Below are positions 31,980 to 43,684 of a stretch of DNA of 64,000 bases, one piece after another. The DNA lies in assembly GCA_039090855.1 (NCBI GenBank), contig CM077011.1:20647001-20711000 (forward strand). The letters run 5' to 3'. The notes under the pieces are model-generated. The model was not told the origin of the DNA, ran no database searches, and worked only from the letters and a program-made list of their open reading frames with translations. Each line of letters starts with the position of its first letter. Position 1 is the first letter of the stretch. A program made the translations under genes and the position numbers. The stretch is from Macrothele yani. Its lineage: Eukaryota; Arthropoda; Arachnida; Araneae; Macrothelidae.

Positions 31980-33245
31980 ATTAGTGGAGACAGGTCCCCA
32001 CCACAGCGGAATGGAACCACCCACAGGTGTTGCGGGTATTACGTCACAGAGTTACTATAAATAGCTAGCACGTGTGTGAAGGACAAGGCTGAGGCGATGT
32101 TTGTTTGGACGTAACGTGGCTTGCAAACGAAACATGCAGACCCCGGATTTCAGAGTCATCATTCCGTATGAATTTAAACTGTGCCATTCTACAGGAATTG
32201 CCGTTCTTAGCGTTAACAAAGCGTTCCATGGGACTACAACCAACGAACGAACAATTCAGCGATGGTTTGTGGAGTTTCGAAGCGGAGATACGGACCTTCA
32301 AAACGAAGCACGCGGGCACAGACCTGTTGCAGTTTCTGACGATGTTCTGTTACGTGCGGTTGAAACGGATCACCGAAGAAAACATTGTTGTGAGATAGCG
32401 CGGCAGGGATAGGTGTTCACTACACGATAGTTGTTTGGCGTCTGGCTGCGCAAGGTAAAATCAAAAAGCTGGACATGTGGCTGCTGCATGAGTTGACAAC
32501 TGCCAACAAGGTTAGGCGTTTGGAAGTCTGCATGTCGCTACTTGCCAGGAATAAAGAGGAACCTCTACTGCATCGAATCGTTATATGCGACGAAAAGTGG
32601 GTCCTTTATGATAATCGGAAACGATCTGCACATTGGTTAAAGGAGGCACACAGCATGCTGGACGGCATCCTAAGCCACCCCTACACGCCAAAAAGACGAT
32701 GCTGTTTGTCCACAACCGGAATAATTCATCGGAGTTTCTTGGCAAGAGGCCAAACCATCACTGCAGGAGGTTATTGTGCTGAATTTCACCAGATGCACCG
32801 GAAAATGCTGCAGAAACAACCGGCTTTTGTCAACAGACATGGTGTTGTTCTGCTTCAGAAAAACGCCCACCTTCATGTTGCACGATGGGGGGATGCTGAC
32901 ACTAAGTGCCTTGGGCTATGAAGCACTGCCACGTCCTGCCTAATCCCCAGAGGTGTCTCCGAAAGACTATCATCTGTTTCGTCGCCTGGATCACTTCCTG
33001 TCCGGGAAACAGTTCCCGACAGACAACGAGGTTCAACGTGCAGTTGATGACTTCTTTGGGTCCCAGCTACAAGACTTTTTCGTTCCGGGATCATGGACAG
33101 ATGGCAGCTATAAGTCGATGCCGAGGGGGATTATGTTGCCTAGACAAGTTGTCCAACTTTTCCGTTCTCGCCGTCCGCGTGTGCTGGTCCTTTGCCGGAC
33201 ATTTCATTCACAACAACACAATACTTCCTATAGGGAATAAAACAT
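31980..33245 (+). mobile_element. mariner element, degenerate
   Basis: The transposase can be traced on the plus strand from about 32150 to 33150 in three frames. The boundaries are approximate because no inverted terminal repeats were found. The adjoining sequence has no other transposon. Confidence 0.75.
32134..33150 (+). pseudogene. mariner transposase, second catalytic Asp lost
   Basis: N-terminal: 'ERTIQRWFVEFRSGDTDLQN' (helix-turn-helix). The next frame, from 32475, gives 'LHELTTANKVRRLEVCMSLL', 'EEPLLHRIVICDEKWVLYDN' (first Asp, normally GDEKW) and 'VVLLQKNAHLHVAR', where family members have LLQDNARPHVA; the second catalytic Asp is Lys. A third frame gives 'SPKDYHLFRRLDHFLSGKQF' (C-terminal D34D region, with Lys-Asp at the third Asp). 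Frameshifts lie near 32410 and 32920. Confidence 0.8.
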
Positions 33246-33249
33246 TATT

Positions 33250-34520
33250 TTGGTAATATGTAGAATTGAATTCAACATACTTTTCAAATTTTTTTAACTT
33301 TAATTTCCCATTGTAACAGAAACCAGCAATAAGTATGAATTCTTTACTGAAACTTTCTTTGGAACTAAGCTTGTGCAAGTCGTCTTCTACTCATCTCCGA
33401 TAATAAATCGATATTTTTTGGTACCGTTGTTTTGGTATCTCCGTGCTTCATTAATAGTCGCAATCATATTCCATCTGTCTCCGGTTAAAAGAGTACCTAA
33501 ATACATCAACACCGTATTCCGCAGTCAGCACCGTGCCTGGGCAAAATGTTGTAAACACTATATAATTTTTTCAGATTCAAATCTTCGTTTATTACCTTGT
33601 TTGCACTTGATACAGTTATTTCTAACAACTTAGCGATTGGTCTTTGGGTCGGTGGATTTTCTTTTAAAACCAGAGACTCTTACAATAGTCGTAGAAGTAC
33701 GTACCTTCTTTTGATATTTATTTGGTGTTCTTTTTCCTGTTAAAAGCAATGCTTAACGAATTTTCCCTCTATTACTAGTAATGTTGCTCATTTTACATTT
33801 AGAAACGCAAATTCGATGATTTTCTCGGCGTTTGGTAATTAGATGAATACGAATATTCTCTTCGCAAAGAACTTTCTATCCACAGGTTGTTTACGTGCGC
33901 TATTTTCTTAGAAGACGATATTGAATTGCAACTGATGTTTCTTTGGTGTTCATCTAACACGCTGTTGCCAGATACAATTATTTGAACATCTTTTGTTTTC
34001 TGTAATTTCTTATCAAAAACGTTAAAAAAAATGTATAAACATCTTCTGCATTCATGTTTTTGAACTGGGGCTAAGGGTATTACAAAATGACTTTTGAAAT
34101 TTGGTCAATTGAACTAATATCAAAATTTGATGAATCTCCAACCATGTAGTAGTAGAAAATGAGGAGCGTTACTTAAAATAAAACAATGCCTGACTGAATT
34201 TACCTTTCTATTTTTATGTTACGGATGTATGGATCTCACTTAGGTGAACTGAAATTAAATGTTGTACACTTATCTCCAATTAAACTGGTGGTGGTGAAAA
34301 GTAATAAAGTGTAAGGACTAAAATTCTTTAATATCTTTCACGGATCATAACTATTAACAGGTAATAATTATGTTCTAACAACAAGAAGCTTAGGTGTTAA
34401 ATATACAATTTCCTGGAAATATTCTACTGACATCATGTTAAATTGCAGAAAATTGCAGAAAACTGTGTTCCACCAACTATAATAATTAATGTTTTATATT
34501 AATGGACTATGGAGACTCAA
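33250..34520. other. Intronic DNA, nothing recognised
   Basis: About 1.3 kb of AT-rich sequence with short frames only. No repeat or domain was recognised. Confidence 0.4.
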
Positions 34521-34533
34521 AAGTAAAACTACT

Positions 34534-35675
34534 CATGTCCCGCTCCAGGACGATGAAGTTTTCAAGTTTTTGGATATTATCTGACTTACCATCCTTGTCA
34601 CATTTACACCAAAAATCTGATTGCCATCTTCAAAATTTGTATTATATGGTTGTCATCTTCAAAATTTGTATCCCGTATTTCTTTCATGATTTATCTGCTC
34701 CTCCGGGCAATCACGGGATAGGATTCTTAACCTCCAGATTCGCTAAACATGAATGCCGGTTGCTTCGACTAGCGAATCCTGGGATGGTTATATTCAAATT
34801 AATCGGAAACTTGAAATTTGGTCGCTCTGCGTGGTCTAGTGGTTAGCATACCCGGGCGCTATCTGGGAGACGCAGGTTCGTGTCCCGCTCCAGGACGATG
34901 AAATTTTCAAGTTTTAGGATATTATCTGACTTACCATCCTTGTCACATTTACACCAAAAATCTGATTGTCATCTTCAAAATTTGTATTATATGGTTGTCA
35001 TCTTCAAAATTTGTATCCCGTATTTCTTTCATGATTTATCTGCTCCTCCGGGCAATCACGGGATAGGATTCTTAACCTCCAGATTCGCTAAACATGAATG
35101 CCGGTTGCTTCGACTAGCGAATCCTGGGATGGTTATATTCAAATTAATCGGAAACTTGAAATTTGGTCGCTCTGCGTGGTCTAGTGGTTAGCATACCCGG
35201 GCGCTATCTGGGAGACGCAGGTTCGTGTCCCGCTCCAGGACGATGAAATTTTCAAGTTTTAGGATATTATCTGACTTACCATCCTTGTCACATTTACACC
35301 AAAAATCTGATTGTCATCTTCAAAATTTGTATTATATGGTTGTCATCTTCAAAATTTGTATCCCGTATTTCTTTCATGATTTATCTGCTCCTCCGGGCAA
35401 TCACGGGATAGGATTCTTAACCTCCAGATTCGCTAAACATGAATGCCGGTTGCTTCGACTAGCGAATCCTGGGATGGTTATATTCAAATTAATCGGAAAC
35501 TTGAAATTTGGTCGCTCTGCGTTGTCTAGTGGTTAGCATACCCGGGCGCTATCTGGGAGACGCAGGTTCGTGTCCCGCTCCAGGACGATGAAATTTTCAA
35601 GTTTTCGGATATTATCTGACTTACCATCCTTGTCACATTTACACCAAAAAACGGATTGTCATCTTCAAAATTTGT
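34534..35675 (+). repeat. Tandem array of a 345-bp tRNA-SINE-like unit, flanked by a 12-bp duplication
   Basis: The unit beginning GTCCCGCTCCAGGACGATGA starts at 34537, 34882, 35227 and 35572, exactly 345 bp apart; the fourth copy is partial (about 100 bp). Each unit contains a tRNA-like segment 'GCGTGGTCTAGTGGTTAGCA' (box A) and 'GCAGGTTCGTGTCCCGCTCC' (box B). AGTAAAACTACT occurs at 34522-34533 and again at 35676-35687, directly outside the array on both sides. The units are nearly identical. The 103-codon frames that repeat here are by-products. Confidence 0.85.
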
Positions 35676-35689
35676 AGTAAAACTACTAT

Positions 35690-37625
35690 TACAAGCCAAA
35701 GCCTTTCTGTTTTTCTTAAATTCGTAAGATTTCTCAGTGCTCGTCCCACAGTTAAGTTTCTTTCAAATTTCATTCATGGTAATCATAACGTAAACTTATC
35801 AGTTAGTATATACTTGCTTTAACCACATTTAGTGGACAAGTTTTATGAGAAAGAGGTCATCTCGTCCCTTTCATCTGCCGCATTCTAATGATAAAAGTTT
35901 AAAATAAATTGTGATAACCTAGTAAAATATTTGTCTAATTTAATTCATTTCCAGGTCATATGTGGAAATAAATATATATGTCCTTAAGCAGTCGTAGTCT
36001 CCAAATTAGCTTTTTACAAGATGCAGTACAAGTTTTACTCTTAAATCTGTTAGAAGTATATTTTTGTTATTACATCTTCAAGTGCTGTAAAACAAAGTTT
36101 TTACAGTTCATGACAGGTAGATGGTCTGCCGACTGTAACAATAATTCGGAACATGTTTATTCAAGTTATTGTGGTAATAATGCTATGGTAGAAATCTGGC
36201 ATGGGTATATTCTTTAAAAGATTTTTTTATATATTGTAGTTTGTCCAAGGTCCTTCACGGTTCCTAAGACTAGCAGTGCTTGCTCGTTACTAATTTAGGT
36301 TTTCTGACTCACGATTAAGAGAGAATCACCGCGCTTAGAATGAAAACAGCATCCATTGCTACGCGAAATTTGAACCCCTGCCCAGCCGTATACGGTGTCT
36401 TAGAACACCCGGCAATTCATTATGATGGTAGTCGTCTTTGTACAGAGAAGAAGCGTTGGCTGAGGTCCGATCAAGAGCTATGTAAAAATTCTTCACTACA
36501 GGGGGAATTCATTGGAACGGTTTAGTTTACGGAGAAGCTTACTGAGTAAACAGTCTCCTAAAATATTCTTGATTTCGTTGTATTTACGTAATCATAAAAA
36601 GGTGAAGCTCTCTTACCTTCGGAATAAACTGTACTTTCTGTATAGCAGTATCATATTATCTAGTCCACTCTTATTGATTTGTTAGTTTTCAGCTCGGTGC
36701 TTGGAACACTTTTTCTAACCTTCTGGAACGACTTAACTCAAATTAACTCTTTTTCCGAGAGGCATGATGTCCATGTTAGGGGCCTTCCCATTATGCCTAG
36801 AGTAATGGAGCATAGAATAAATAAATAGAGGAGAGAGCGAGAGAGATTATCACCTGTTATTGGTTTATGGTCGGTACTGCTGAGATCTGAGGTGCAAAGG
36901 AATTATTTTGCCATAGCTTTCGAAAAACCCGGCCGCTATATGAACAATTGTGTTTGGGGAACTGAGAAAAGTTTGGGCACCATTCAGTGCAGTCACATTG
37001 GCTTGCAACGTGTTACAGAGAAGTATCACAAATCCACTGCTAAGTTACGCTTTTATCTTTTTGGGCATTATATTTTTACTTCCTTTGGCTTAAAGTAGTT
37101 TTTCCCTCAGTCTAAATAAGACTGGCATCATTTTTTATCTATGGAACAATGAGTTCTTAACCTGGTTGGGATTGGCTTTATTGAAAGCTTTCTGGTATCA
37201 TTTGTTACCCATGGAACAATGAGTTCACCTGGTTGGGTTTGGCTTTATTGAAAACTTTCCCCGACCTGTTGTTCTTCCTTAGCCTATCTTACAATTCTTG
37301 ATATTGAAAGTGCTCCACTCAGAAGGAATAGCAAATTGGTGTGTGTTTGTATGTGGTGTGTGCGTGTGTATGTGTACTGTCAGGTGGGATATGCAAATTA
37401 TTTGAGTATGCAACCAATTGCATGAGTTGTGCAGCAAACAAAAGGGCAAGCAAGGTTGGCGAAGGCTACGTCGTGTCTTGTTCTTTAGTTTATACGAAAT
37501 AGTAGCGTTGATCGCTGCTATAGTATAACCAAGAATCAAATATGACACGTAGACCTACTTGCTAACTCTGTCACCAGCTGGACACCTATGTACATCGCGG
37601 TCCCCACATAGTAGAAAGTTGTCGG
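35690..37625. other. Intronic DNA; GT-rich tract at 37338-37380
   Basis: No domain was recognised. The only simple feature is a GT-rich microsatellite near 37340. A tRNA-like box B may be present near 36365 (reverse strand, GGTTCAAATTTC), but without a box A I do not call it. Confidence 0.4.
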
Positions 37626-37629
37626 CAAC

Positions 37630-38480
37630 TCTGGTTGCAAGAATGCATCTCAAGTCACCATAGCGCTACCGGTTTAGTCAAGCGGATGGCAATACTCACC
37701 AATTGGCGTATTACTGGGCAAAAGGCACATGCGAAGTCAAAAAGAGCAGCAAATTATGACCGACGAAGGTCTGCGCTCACAGAAGCCATTGCGTCGACTG
37801 CCACTGACTGTAGGGCTTCGCCGATCATGGCTGAAATTGTGACGTAATTTCAGCGATTAGTGAGACTTCCACCCAACTGAATTCGGATTTTATAGCAGCA
37901 GAAGGAAATGTGTGATCTTTCCCCGCTGTGGGCAAGAGGATTTAACGATGTGGTCTTTATGCTAGGAGGAAATGGTATGCACGCCCTCACCTCTCGCTAA
38001 AATGATCATATTTCGGTGTTGTAGTCATATCAGCTGGACTAATGATAAATGGAACTCTGTTCTCTTTACGGATGTATCCAGATTTCCTGGCTTGAGTGAC
38101 TCCACATAAAGACTTATCTGGAGAGAACGAGAAATGCGTCATTATTTTAGAAAAGTCTTAAAAAGGACAGATATCTTGATTGTGGTGCTGTAATGTGGAG
38201 AGACGTATTTTGAGGCTGTAGCATAGATCTTTACATGCTTCAAACAAGCTCTACAAATGCTCATTTTCATAGGGATAAATCCTAAGACACTACCATATGC
38301 TTTGTGTAGGAGAAAAAACTTTGTTCAGAACGATAACGCACGTCCTCATAGAGCCAAAAGCGTTGATAGACACCTTAAGGAGTACACCTTCAGCAGTATA
38401 GAATTGCCAGCTCCTTTCCCTGACTGTACCCAATTGAGCATGCTTGTAATATTTTAGTGAGACGTCTTGCAGCCTTCCAC
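37630..38480 (+). pseudogene. Tc1-like transposon remnant
   Basis: The plus strand shows in sequence: a possible helix-turn-helix region (37650-37850), 'LFTDVSRF'-like sequence near 38065 (first Asp box, E lost), 'LIWRERE' near 38115, 'FVQNDNARPHRAKSVDRHLK' (second Asp, with QQ changed to QN) and a weak 'LPAPFPDCTQLSML' (cf. LPWPAxSPDxxPIExxW). It is badly frameshifted. The fragment at 14400 has the same sub-type of core. Confidence 0.6.
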
Positions 38481-38489
38481 ACCTCTCCA

Positions 38490-39045
38490 AAAATTAGAGG
38501 TGCTTCGAAACGCCTTTTTGGGGAAAGGGTCGTTATTATCAAGACAGCTGGACACTCTCATTAGGAGAATGAAACACTTGTGTGAAATATGTATTTCTGT
38601 GAGGCAGTGACCACATTTTTTATTAACAGAGTTCGTCTATCTCGTTTTAAATAGGCCTTTCGTATGAAAACTCCGCATAGTTTTCGAAATATTTCGTAAT
38701 TTTATTTTGTTGTTTAATGTGTGGAAACTAGTGTAGCGAGCAACCTAAGAAACGTACCTTTTGTTTTAAAAAGTAGCTTGTTAAATGGTGAGCCTGACAT
38801 TTAAATTTTAGGAAGGTTATATTGAACAAATGTTGAAAACTTCTTTTTCTTTAGTAATTTGTCATAAAACCGTCGCACAAAACACGGTTGTTACATTGCT
38901 TCTAAGATTCCTTCGCATTTACGTTACTAAGCTGCTTTTAGGATGCGTTTGGAATAAAAATAAAGCGCGAGTGGCGCACCCAGGAATTCTGCTGGAGGGA
39001 GATATGTACCTATATACTATACGAACAAAGTGCGTGTATGTGTGT
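38490..39045. other. Intronic DNA, nothing recognised
   Basis: No domain or repeat was recognised. Confidence 0.4.
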
Positions 39046-39051
39046 GTTTAT

Positions 39052-39190
39052 ATATATCATCATCGACCATTATGAATCCATTGCTGGATGAAGGTCTCCC
39101 CAAATTTTTTCCACAATTGCCTCTCTTGAGCCTGTCTCCTCCATGTCACTCCGGCGTACTTTCCAATTTCATCCACACATCTCCCATATA
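39052..39190 (-). repeat. RTE-like LINE 3'-end fragment
   Basis: The minus strand encodes 'GVTWRRQAQERQLWKKFGET' followed by FIQQWI, the RTE C-terminus, followed on the plus-strand side by ATCATCATC. It is about 140 bp long and stops exactly where Tc1 element B2 begins. No RTE sequence continues beyond B2 and C2, so it was either truncated before or lost sequence at the insertion. Confidence 0.75.
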
Positions 39191-39192
39191 TA

Positions 39193-40615
39193 CAATGACG
39201 GAAAAAAAAATCCCAACACCAAGAAGGGGTTGTGTTAGATAAACGACAGTTGGTAGGCGGCGAGAGTACATCTGTAAGATGACGTCTATGCAAATTTCGC
39301 GCTCGGCGCATACGTGTGGCGCTAGTAGCGCCCCTCGGAACATGCAAAGCAGGTTTGCTGTAAATACGCGCTGTAACGTTCGTGAGCGTTAGTTAGCGTA
39401 GAGATTCGACGTAGGGTGTTGATGTTAGTTAAGGATGCCTTTAAGAAGGCGAAGAAGCCATTATCAACAGCTCACCGAGTTTGAACGAATTCGTGTAATA
39501 GGGCTACGAGAAGGTGGATTTTCTTTCCGCAATATTGCAGAACGACTTGGCAGGATTGTAGCCACTGTGCATGATTGTTGGCAGCGGTGGTCAAGGGAAG
39601 GTACTGCCTCAAGAAGACCGGGTTCCGGCCTGCCATGTGACTGAAAGGGAAGACCACCGTGTACGGCGTATGACCGTGGCGCATCGTACTGCGTCTGAGG
39701 CAGCAACTCGACCTGCAGTTGCCACCACAGTGACACAACGAACTGTTTCAAATCGGTTACTTAAAGGACAGCTCCGAGCCAGACGCCCTGTAGCGTGCAT
39801 TCCACTTACTCCAAACCACTGCCGTTTGCGACGTCAGTGGTGTCTAGCTAAAGCTCATTGGAGGACGGAGTGGAGATATGTTGTGTTTTCTTATGAAAGC
39901 CGGTTCTGCCTGGGTGCCAGTGATGGCCGTGTGTTGGTTAGAAGGAGGCCAGGTGAGCGCCTGCAACCAACCTGTCTGCGGCCGAGACACACTGGACCTA
40001 CACCTGGAGTTATGGTCTGGGGAGCAATTTCCTATGACAGCAGGAGCCCTCTCGTGGTTATCCCACGCACCCTGACGGCACAGTTGTACATCGGCCTGGT
40101 GATTCAACCTGTTGTGCTGCCATTTAATAACAGCATTCCAGGGGTGTTTTCCAACAGGATAACGCTCGCCCGCATATACCTCTGTTGTAACCCAACATGC
40201 TCTACAGAGTGTCGACATGTTGCCGTGGCCTGCTAGATTACCAGATCTTTCACCAATCGAGCACGTATGGGACATCATTGGACGACAACTCCAGCGTTAC
40301 CCCTAACCAGCATTAACCGTCCCTGTATTGACCGACCAAGTGCAACAGGCATGGAACTCCATCCCACAAACTGACATCCAGCACCTGTACGACACAATGC
40401 ATGAACGTTTGCATGCTTGCATTCAACATTCTGGCGGTTACACCGGTTATTAATGTACCAGCATTTCACATTTAAAATGGCTCTTCTCGCGCTTACATTA
40501 AGCTGTGATCTTGAAACCTTAATCGATTAAATATGTTACCTATATAAATGTATTGCCGCCATTTCATTCTTCTACAACTATTTTTTTGTGGTGTTGGGAT
40601 TTTTTTCCGTCAGTG
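39193..40615 (+). mobile_element. Tc1-like element B, copy 2 (1423 bp)
   Basis: The ends CAATGACGGAAAAAAAAATC and, in reverse, CACTGACGGAAAAAAATCCC match copy 1. TA flanks at 39191-39192 and 40616-40617. Its right TA lies within TATATA, immediately followed by element C copy 2. Confidence 0.92.
39435..40453 (+). pseudogene. Tc1-like transposase of element B copy 2
   Basis: Starts MPLRRRRSHYQQLTEFERIR. There is a frameshift near 39640 (GSGLPCD-stop), after which the frame continues through 'RYVVFSYESRFCLGASDGRV'; the first catalytic Asp of FSDESRF is Tyr. A second frameshift occurs near 40140 before the QQDNA box. Downstream pieces in other frames retain the SPDLSPIEHVW box. Compared with copy 1 it has more damage but keeps Trp where copy 1 has a stop. 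Confidence 0.9.
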
Positions 40616-40621
40616 TATATA

Positions 40622-41863
40622 CACTATATTGACAAAAGTCACCGGACAGCTAGAAGAGAAACACAATAGGCTATTTATTGACATACGTTAGTACGGTGTC
40701 GGTCCACCTTTGGCCTTAACACGCATGCACGGACCCATCGAGACGTGCTTTCGAAAAGGTTTTGAAACAAAGCGATAGGTATGCGCTTCCATTCAGTACA
40801 TAATGCTGCCCCTAACTGTTGCTCAAAATTAGGCCTAGGTTCCAAACTTCTTATGCGGTGCTCTAATTCATCCCATATGTGCTCTATTTGATTAGAATCA
40901 GGGCTCTGTGCTGGCCAGTCCACACACGATACGAAATTATTTTCAAACCACTCCGGAACAGTTTTTGCTGTATGGCTCGGTGCATTATCTGCTGGTGTCA
41001 ACAAGGCGTGGTTCCATAGTATTGCCCCAAAGTTGGTTGGGCATACTTGTCCAGAATATCGAGTTTGACTTGCTGGTTAACAGGTTTGTCCACGATAACC
41101 AGACGGCCAGGACCATACCACGAAAAACACCCCCACACGAGTACACTGCCAGCTCCAAACTTGACCGTAGGAACAGTACACTGTGGTAAATAGCGTTAAC
41201 CTGGCTGCCGCCATACGCAAACACGACCATCAGACTGATGGATCGCGTATCTGGATTGATCAGTCCATAGGACTCGTTTCCATTAATCTATGGTCCACGA
41301 TAAATGTTCTTTACACCACGTTAAACGACGATTAATATTTCGAGTAGAGATCAAAGGCTTATGAGCAGCCGGACGACTACGGTAACACATGGAATGAAGT
41401 TCTGTGCGAATGGTACGTGTACGTACCGAGGTTCCAGCATTTCTAATCACCTGTACCCTGAAGTCTTGTGCAGTACTTCGTCGAACAGCTGAAACGACTC
41501 TCCTGAGGCTTCGACGTCCTCTATCACTGATTGTATTTGGTCTGCCGGTACGTTTTGTTGCTTCAGGCACGCCATGTGCCTACCACTTATTCAGTACATC
41601 AAAAATAGTTGAGTTGGGTATGTTTAAACGCCTTCCGGTTTCTCTTATGAACAACCCACTAATATAACACCCAACAATCTTTCCATTCTCAAAGTCAGTT
41701 CTCTCCCGGCGCGACATTTTCACTCAACCTATCAGTGCGATATGATCGCGGTCAGATGCAGGCTTGTTGTTATACCGTTTGCACCTGTACCGCGCATCTT
41801 AACAACTCAGTTAACAACTCTTTCCTTTTGAAGGTGTGCCCGATGACTTTTGTCAGTATAGTG
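40622..41863 (-). mobile_element. Tc1-like element C, copy 2 (1242 bp)
   Basis: The ends CACTATATTGACAAAAGTCA and, in reverse, CACTATACTGACAAAAGTCA are near-perfect. TA flanks at 40620-40621 and 41864-41865. It has the same length as copy 1. It starts 6 bp after the right end of element B2. Confidence 0.92.
40675..41717 (-). pseudogene. Tc1-like transposase of element C copy 2
   Basis: The minus strand begins at 41717 (MSRRERTDFENGKIVGCYIS). A frame at 41570-41283 gives 'PEATKRTGRPNTISDRGRRS' and 'SRPAAHKPLISTRNINRRLT' with WCKEHLSWTID. The C-terminal frame has 'WFENNFVSCVDWPAQSPDSN' then QIEHIWDELEHRI (Glu kept; NPIE became NQIE). The QQDNA box reads PADNA. Several frame breaks. WCKEHLSWT here shows that the stop in element G is at a conserved Trp. 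Confidence 0.85.
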
Positions 41864-42012
41864 TATATATAGTGTATACGCACATGGTGTTTACGATAGA
41901 TACATAGATAGATTTTTGTTGTGGAATAGGGTTTTTTTCCACTACCCCGAAACAAATGCCTAGTTAAGGCCCTGATTGATTCATGGATGGGTGGATATAT
42001 AGATATTGGTAT

Positions 42013-43289
42013 TGTTGCGTACTTTGGGTCTTAGTTGTCAGGATGTCCAATTTCTTCCGGACGGCGATTCGAATCACTGAATCCGGCAATACCTCGTTAG
42101 CCAATTAGCCGACACAGTATACCAATAAACCAATGGAGGCACAGTATAACAATTAAAACAGGGATTTAATGGATACATGCATAAATTACACCGGATTCGT
42201 CATCGAATTACAAAGCTATAATTTCCGGCCAGCTTTGGCCCTCTTCGGTGTTTCAGAAAATATGTCCTAACGAAAAGTCTGTTCGTTCACAATGAGCCGC
42301 AAAGAATACAGGTAAAAAGTACTTACATAGGTCCTTGAGTATCCACAGTATGGATGGCACTCAGAAAACAACACAAACACTCACTCATATTCACTAATAT
42401 GTCGGCACTGCGAGTAGCTCTGTTTCCTTTTTGGATGAGGCCGCGTTGCTTACGGTCTCTTCGTCAAAACGACATCATCCCTAGTCGCTGAACGCACGTA
42501 CTCAGACACAAGCACAAAAGTTCTCTCCCCGCTTTCTTTGCGAAGAAGCTCGGCAGGGCGGGTCCTCCTCCGTGGTTCCCCTTTGTTGGCGTTTCTCTTC
42601 TCCGCTCGCATGAGTGAGGCGATATTCCGTAATTATTATTTCTCTCTGCCGCATTTTACCTGAAATCGTTCTTTAGGACAGGTATCGTAGTCCGGCGAGG
42701 ATCAGAAATTTTTTAGGTAAATCTGGTGGTTATTTTCATCAGCTTATGCTTTTCAGCGGGCTTCACTTCTTATGCTCAGAATTGCAAGAGCACGCAGACG
42801 GACGGCAAGCATTTTTCTAGCACGAGGAAAAATCGAGGCCCAGCTCTCTCGGATATCAAACGGGATCTGTCCTCAACAACAATCTCCCCTCTCCAAGAAA
42901 TTGGTAAGCGGTGAATTCCAACACTTGAAACCGCGACATTTTTTATTATAAACCGCTCTTCAAGTCTAAGAGCTTCCATTGTTTCGCGCGCGGCACAGAC
43001 AAAAGCTTCAAACACTTTTGCCGTCCAAACACTTTTGAGTCATGGGAAATAGCTTTTAAACTCTGAACCGTCCCATTTCCGTTTATGGGCTCTTTGTTCT
43101 CGTGGCAAACACCTGCAACTCGCCACTTGAATTCAAAGTGCTAGAAGATCTTTTCTCAATATACCGCCCCTCGCAAGTGTTTAAATTATAACTCTCTGTC
43201 AATTAAAACCCCCAATCAAGTTTCAATTACCGTTAATTAACCACGCCTCTCGCCAATTAATTATGCGAGGGGGTGGGGGGATCGTCACA
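42013..43289. mobile_element. Solo LTR, probably Gypsy-like (1277 bp)
   Basis: The segment starts TGTTGCGTAC and ends CGTCACA, and is flanked by GTAT on both sides (42009-42012 and 43290-43293), a 4-bp target duplication. On the minus strand it reads TGTGACGATCC ... CGCAACA, and a TGTGACG start is common in Gypsy-type LTRs. No coding domain, primer-binding site or second LTR is present, so it would be a recombined solo LTR. The minus orientation is likely but not certain. The interior contains short frames only. Confidence 0.6.
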
Positions 43290-43293
43290 GTAT

Positions 43294-43680
43294 GTACGTA
43301 GGGTGTCCGAAACGTTCTCCTTCCGAAAATGAAGGAAAACTCCTACATGTAGTGTCGAAAAGATAACTAGTTAACACTGTGCAATGTTTTGAACATGTAA
43401 AATAATATTTTTTAATGTTTCATCTGAGACTTAACGTCGCTCTTAATCTCCTTGCGGAGCTTATGCCGCTAAAGCAATCCTCGTGGTATATAAGTCCTGG
43501 TTTCTGAAAATTCGTTGGAGACCCGGGTACTGGCCCGCCGGTAATAAATAAGGGCGTCTTCCTCCCCTTTCTACTTCGCTTCCGTGTGACTTTCCTGTCG
43601 GGCAGTCTAGCCCAAATCTCCTAGCTTCCTATTTCTAAGGGTTGTTTAAGACCTGGGGTCAGACACTTCCTTCCTAAAAT
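43294..43680. other. Intronic DNA, nothing recognised
   Basis: No domain or repeat was recognised. Confidence 0.4.
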
Positions 43681-43684
43681 CCTC

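Noticed and set aside
34502..35536. Three repeated 103-114-codon frames as a gene family
   Set aside because: They are translations of the 345-bp SINE-like unit, identical because the DNA unit is repeated.
35520..35590. Functional tRNA gene in the 345-bp units
   Set aside because: Boxes A and B are present but the acceptor stem does not close and the unit is tandem; a SINE-type head fits better.
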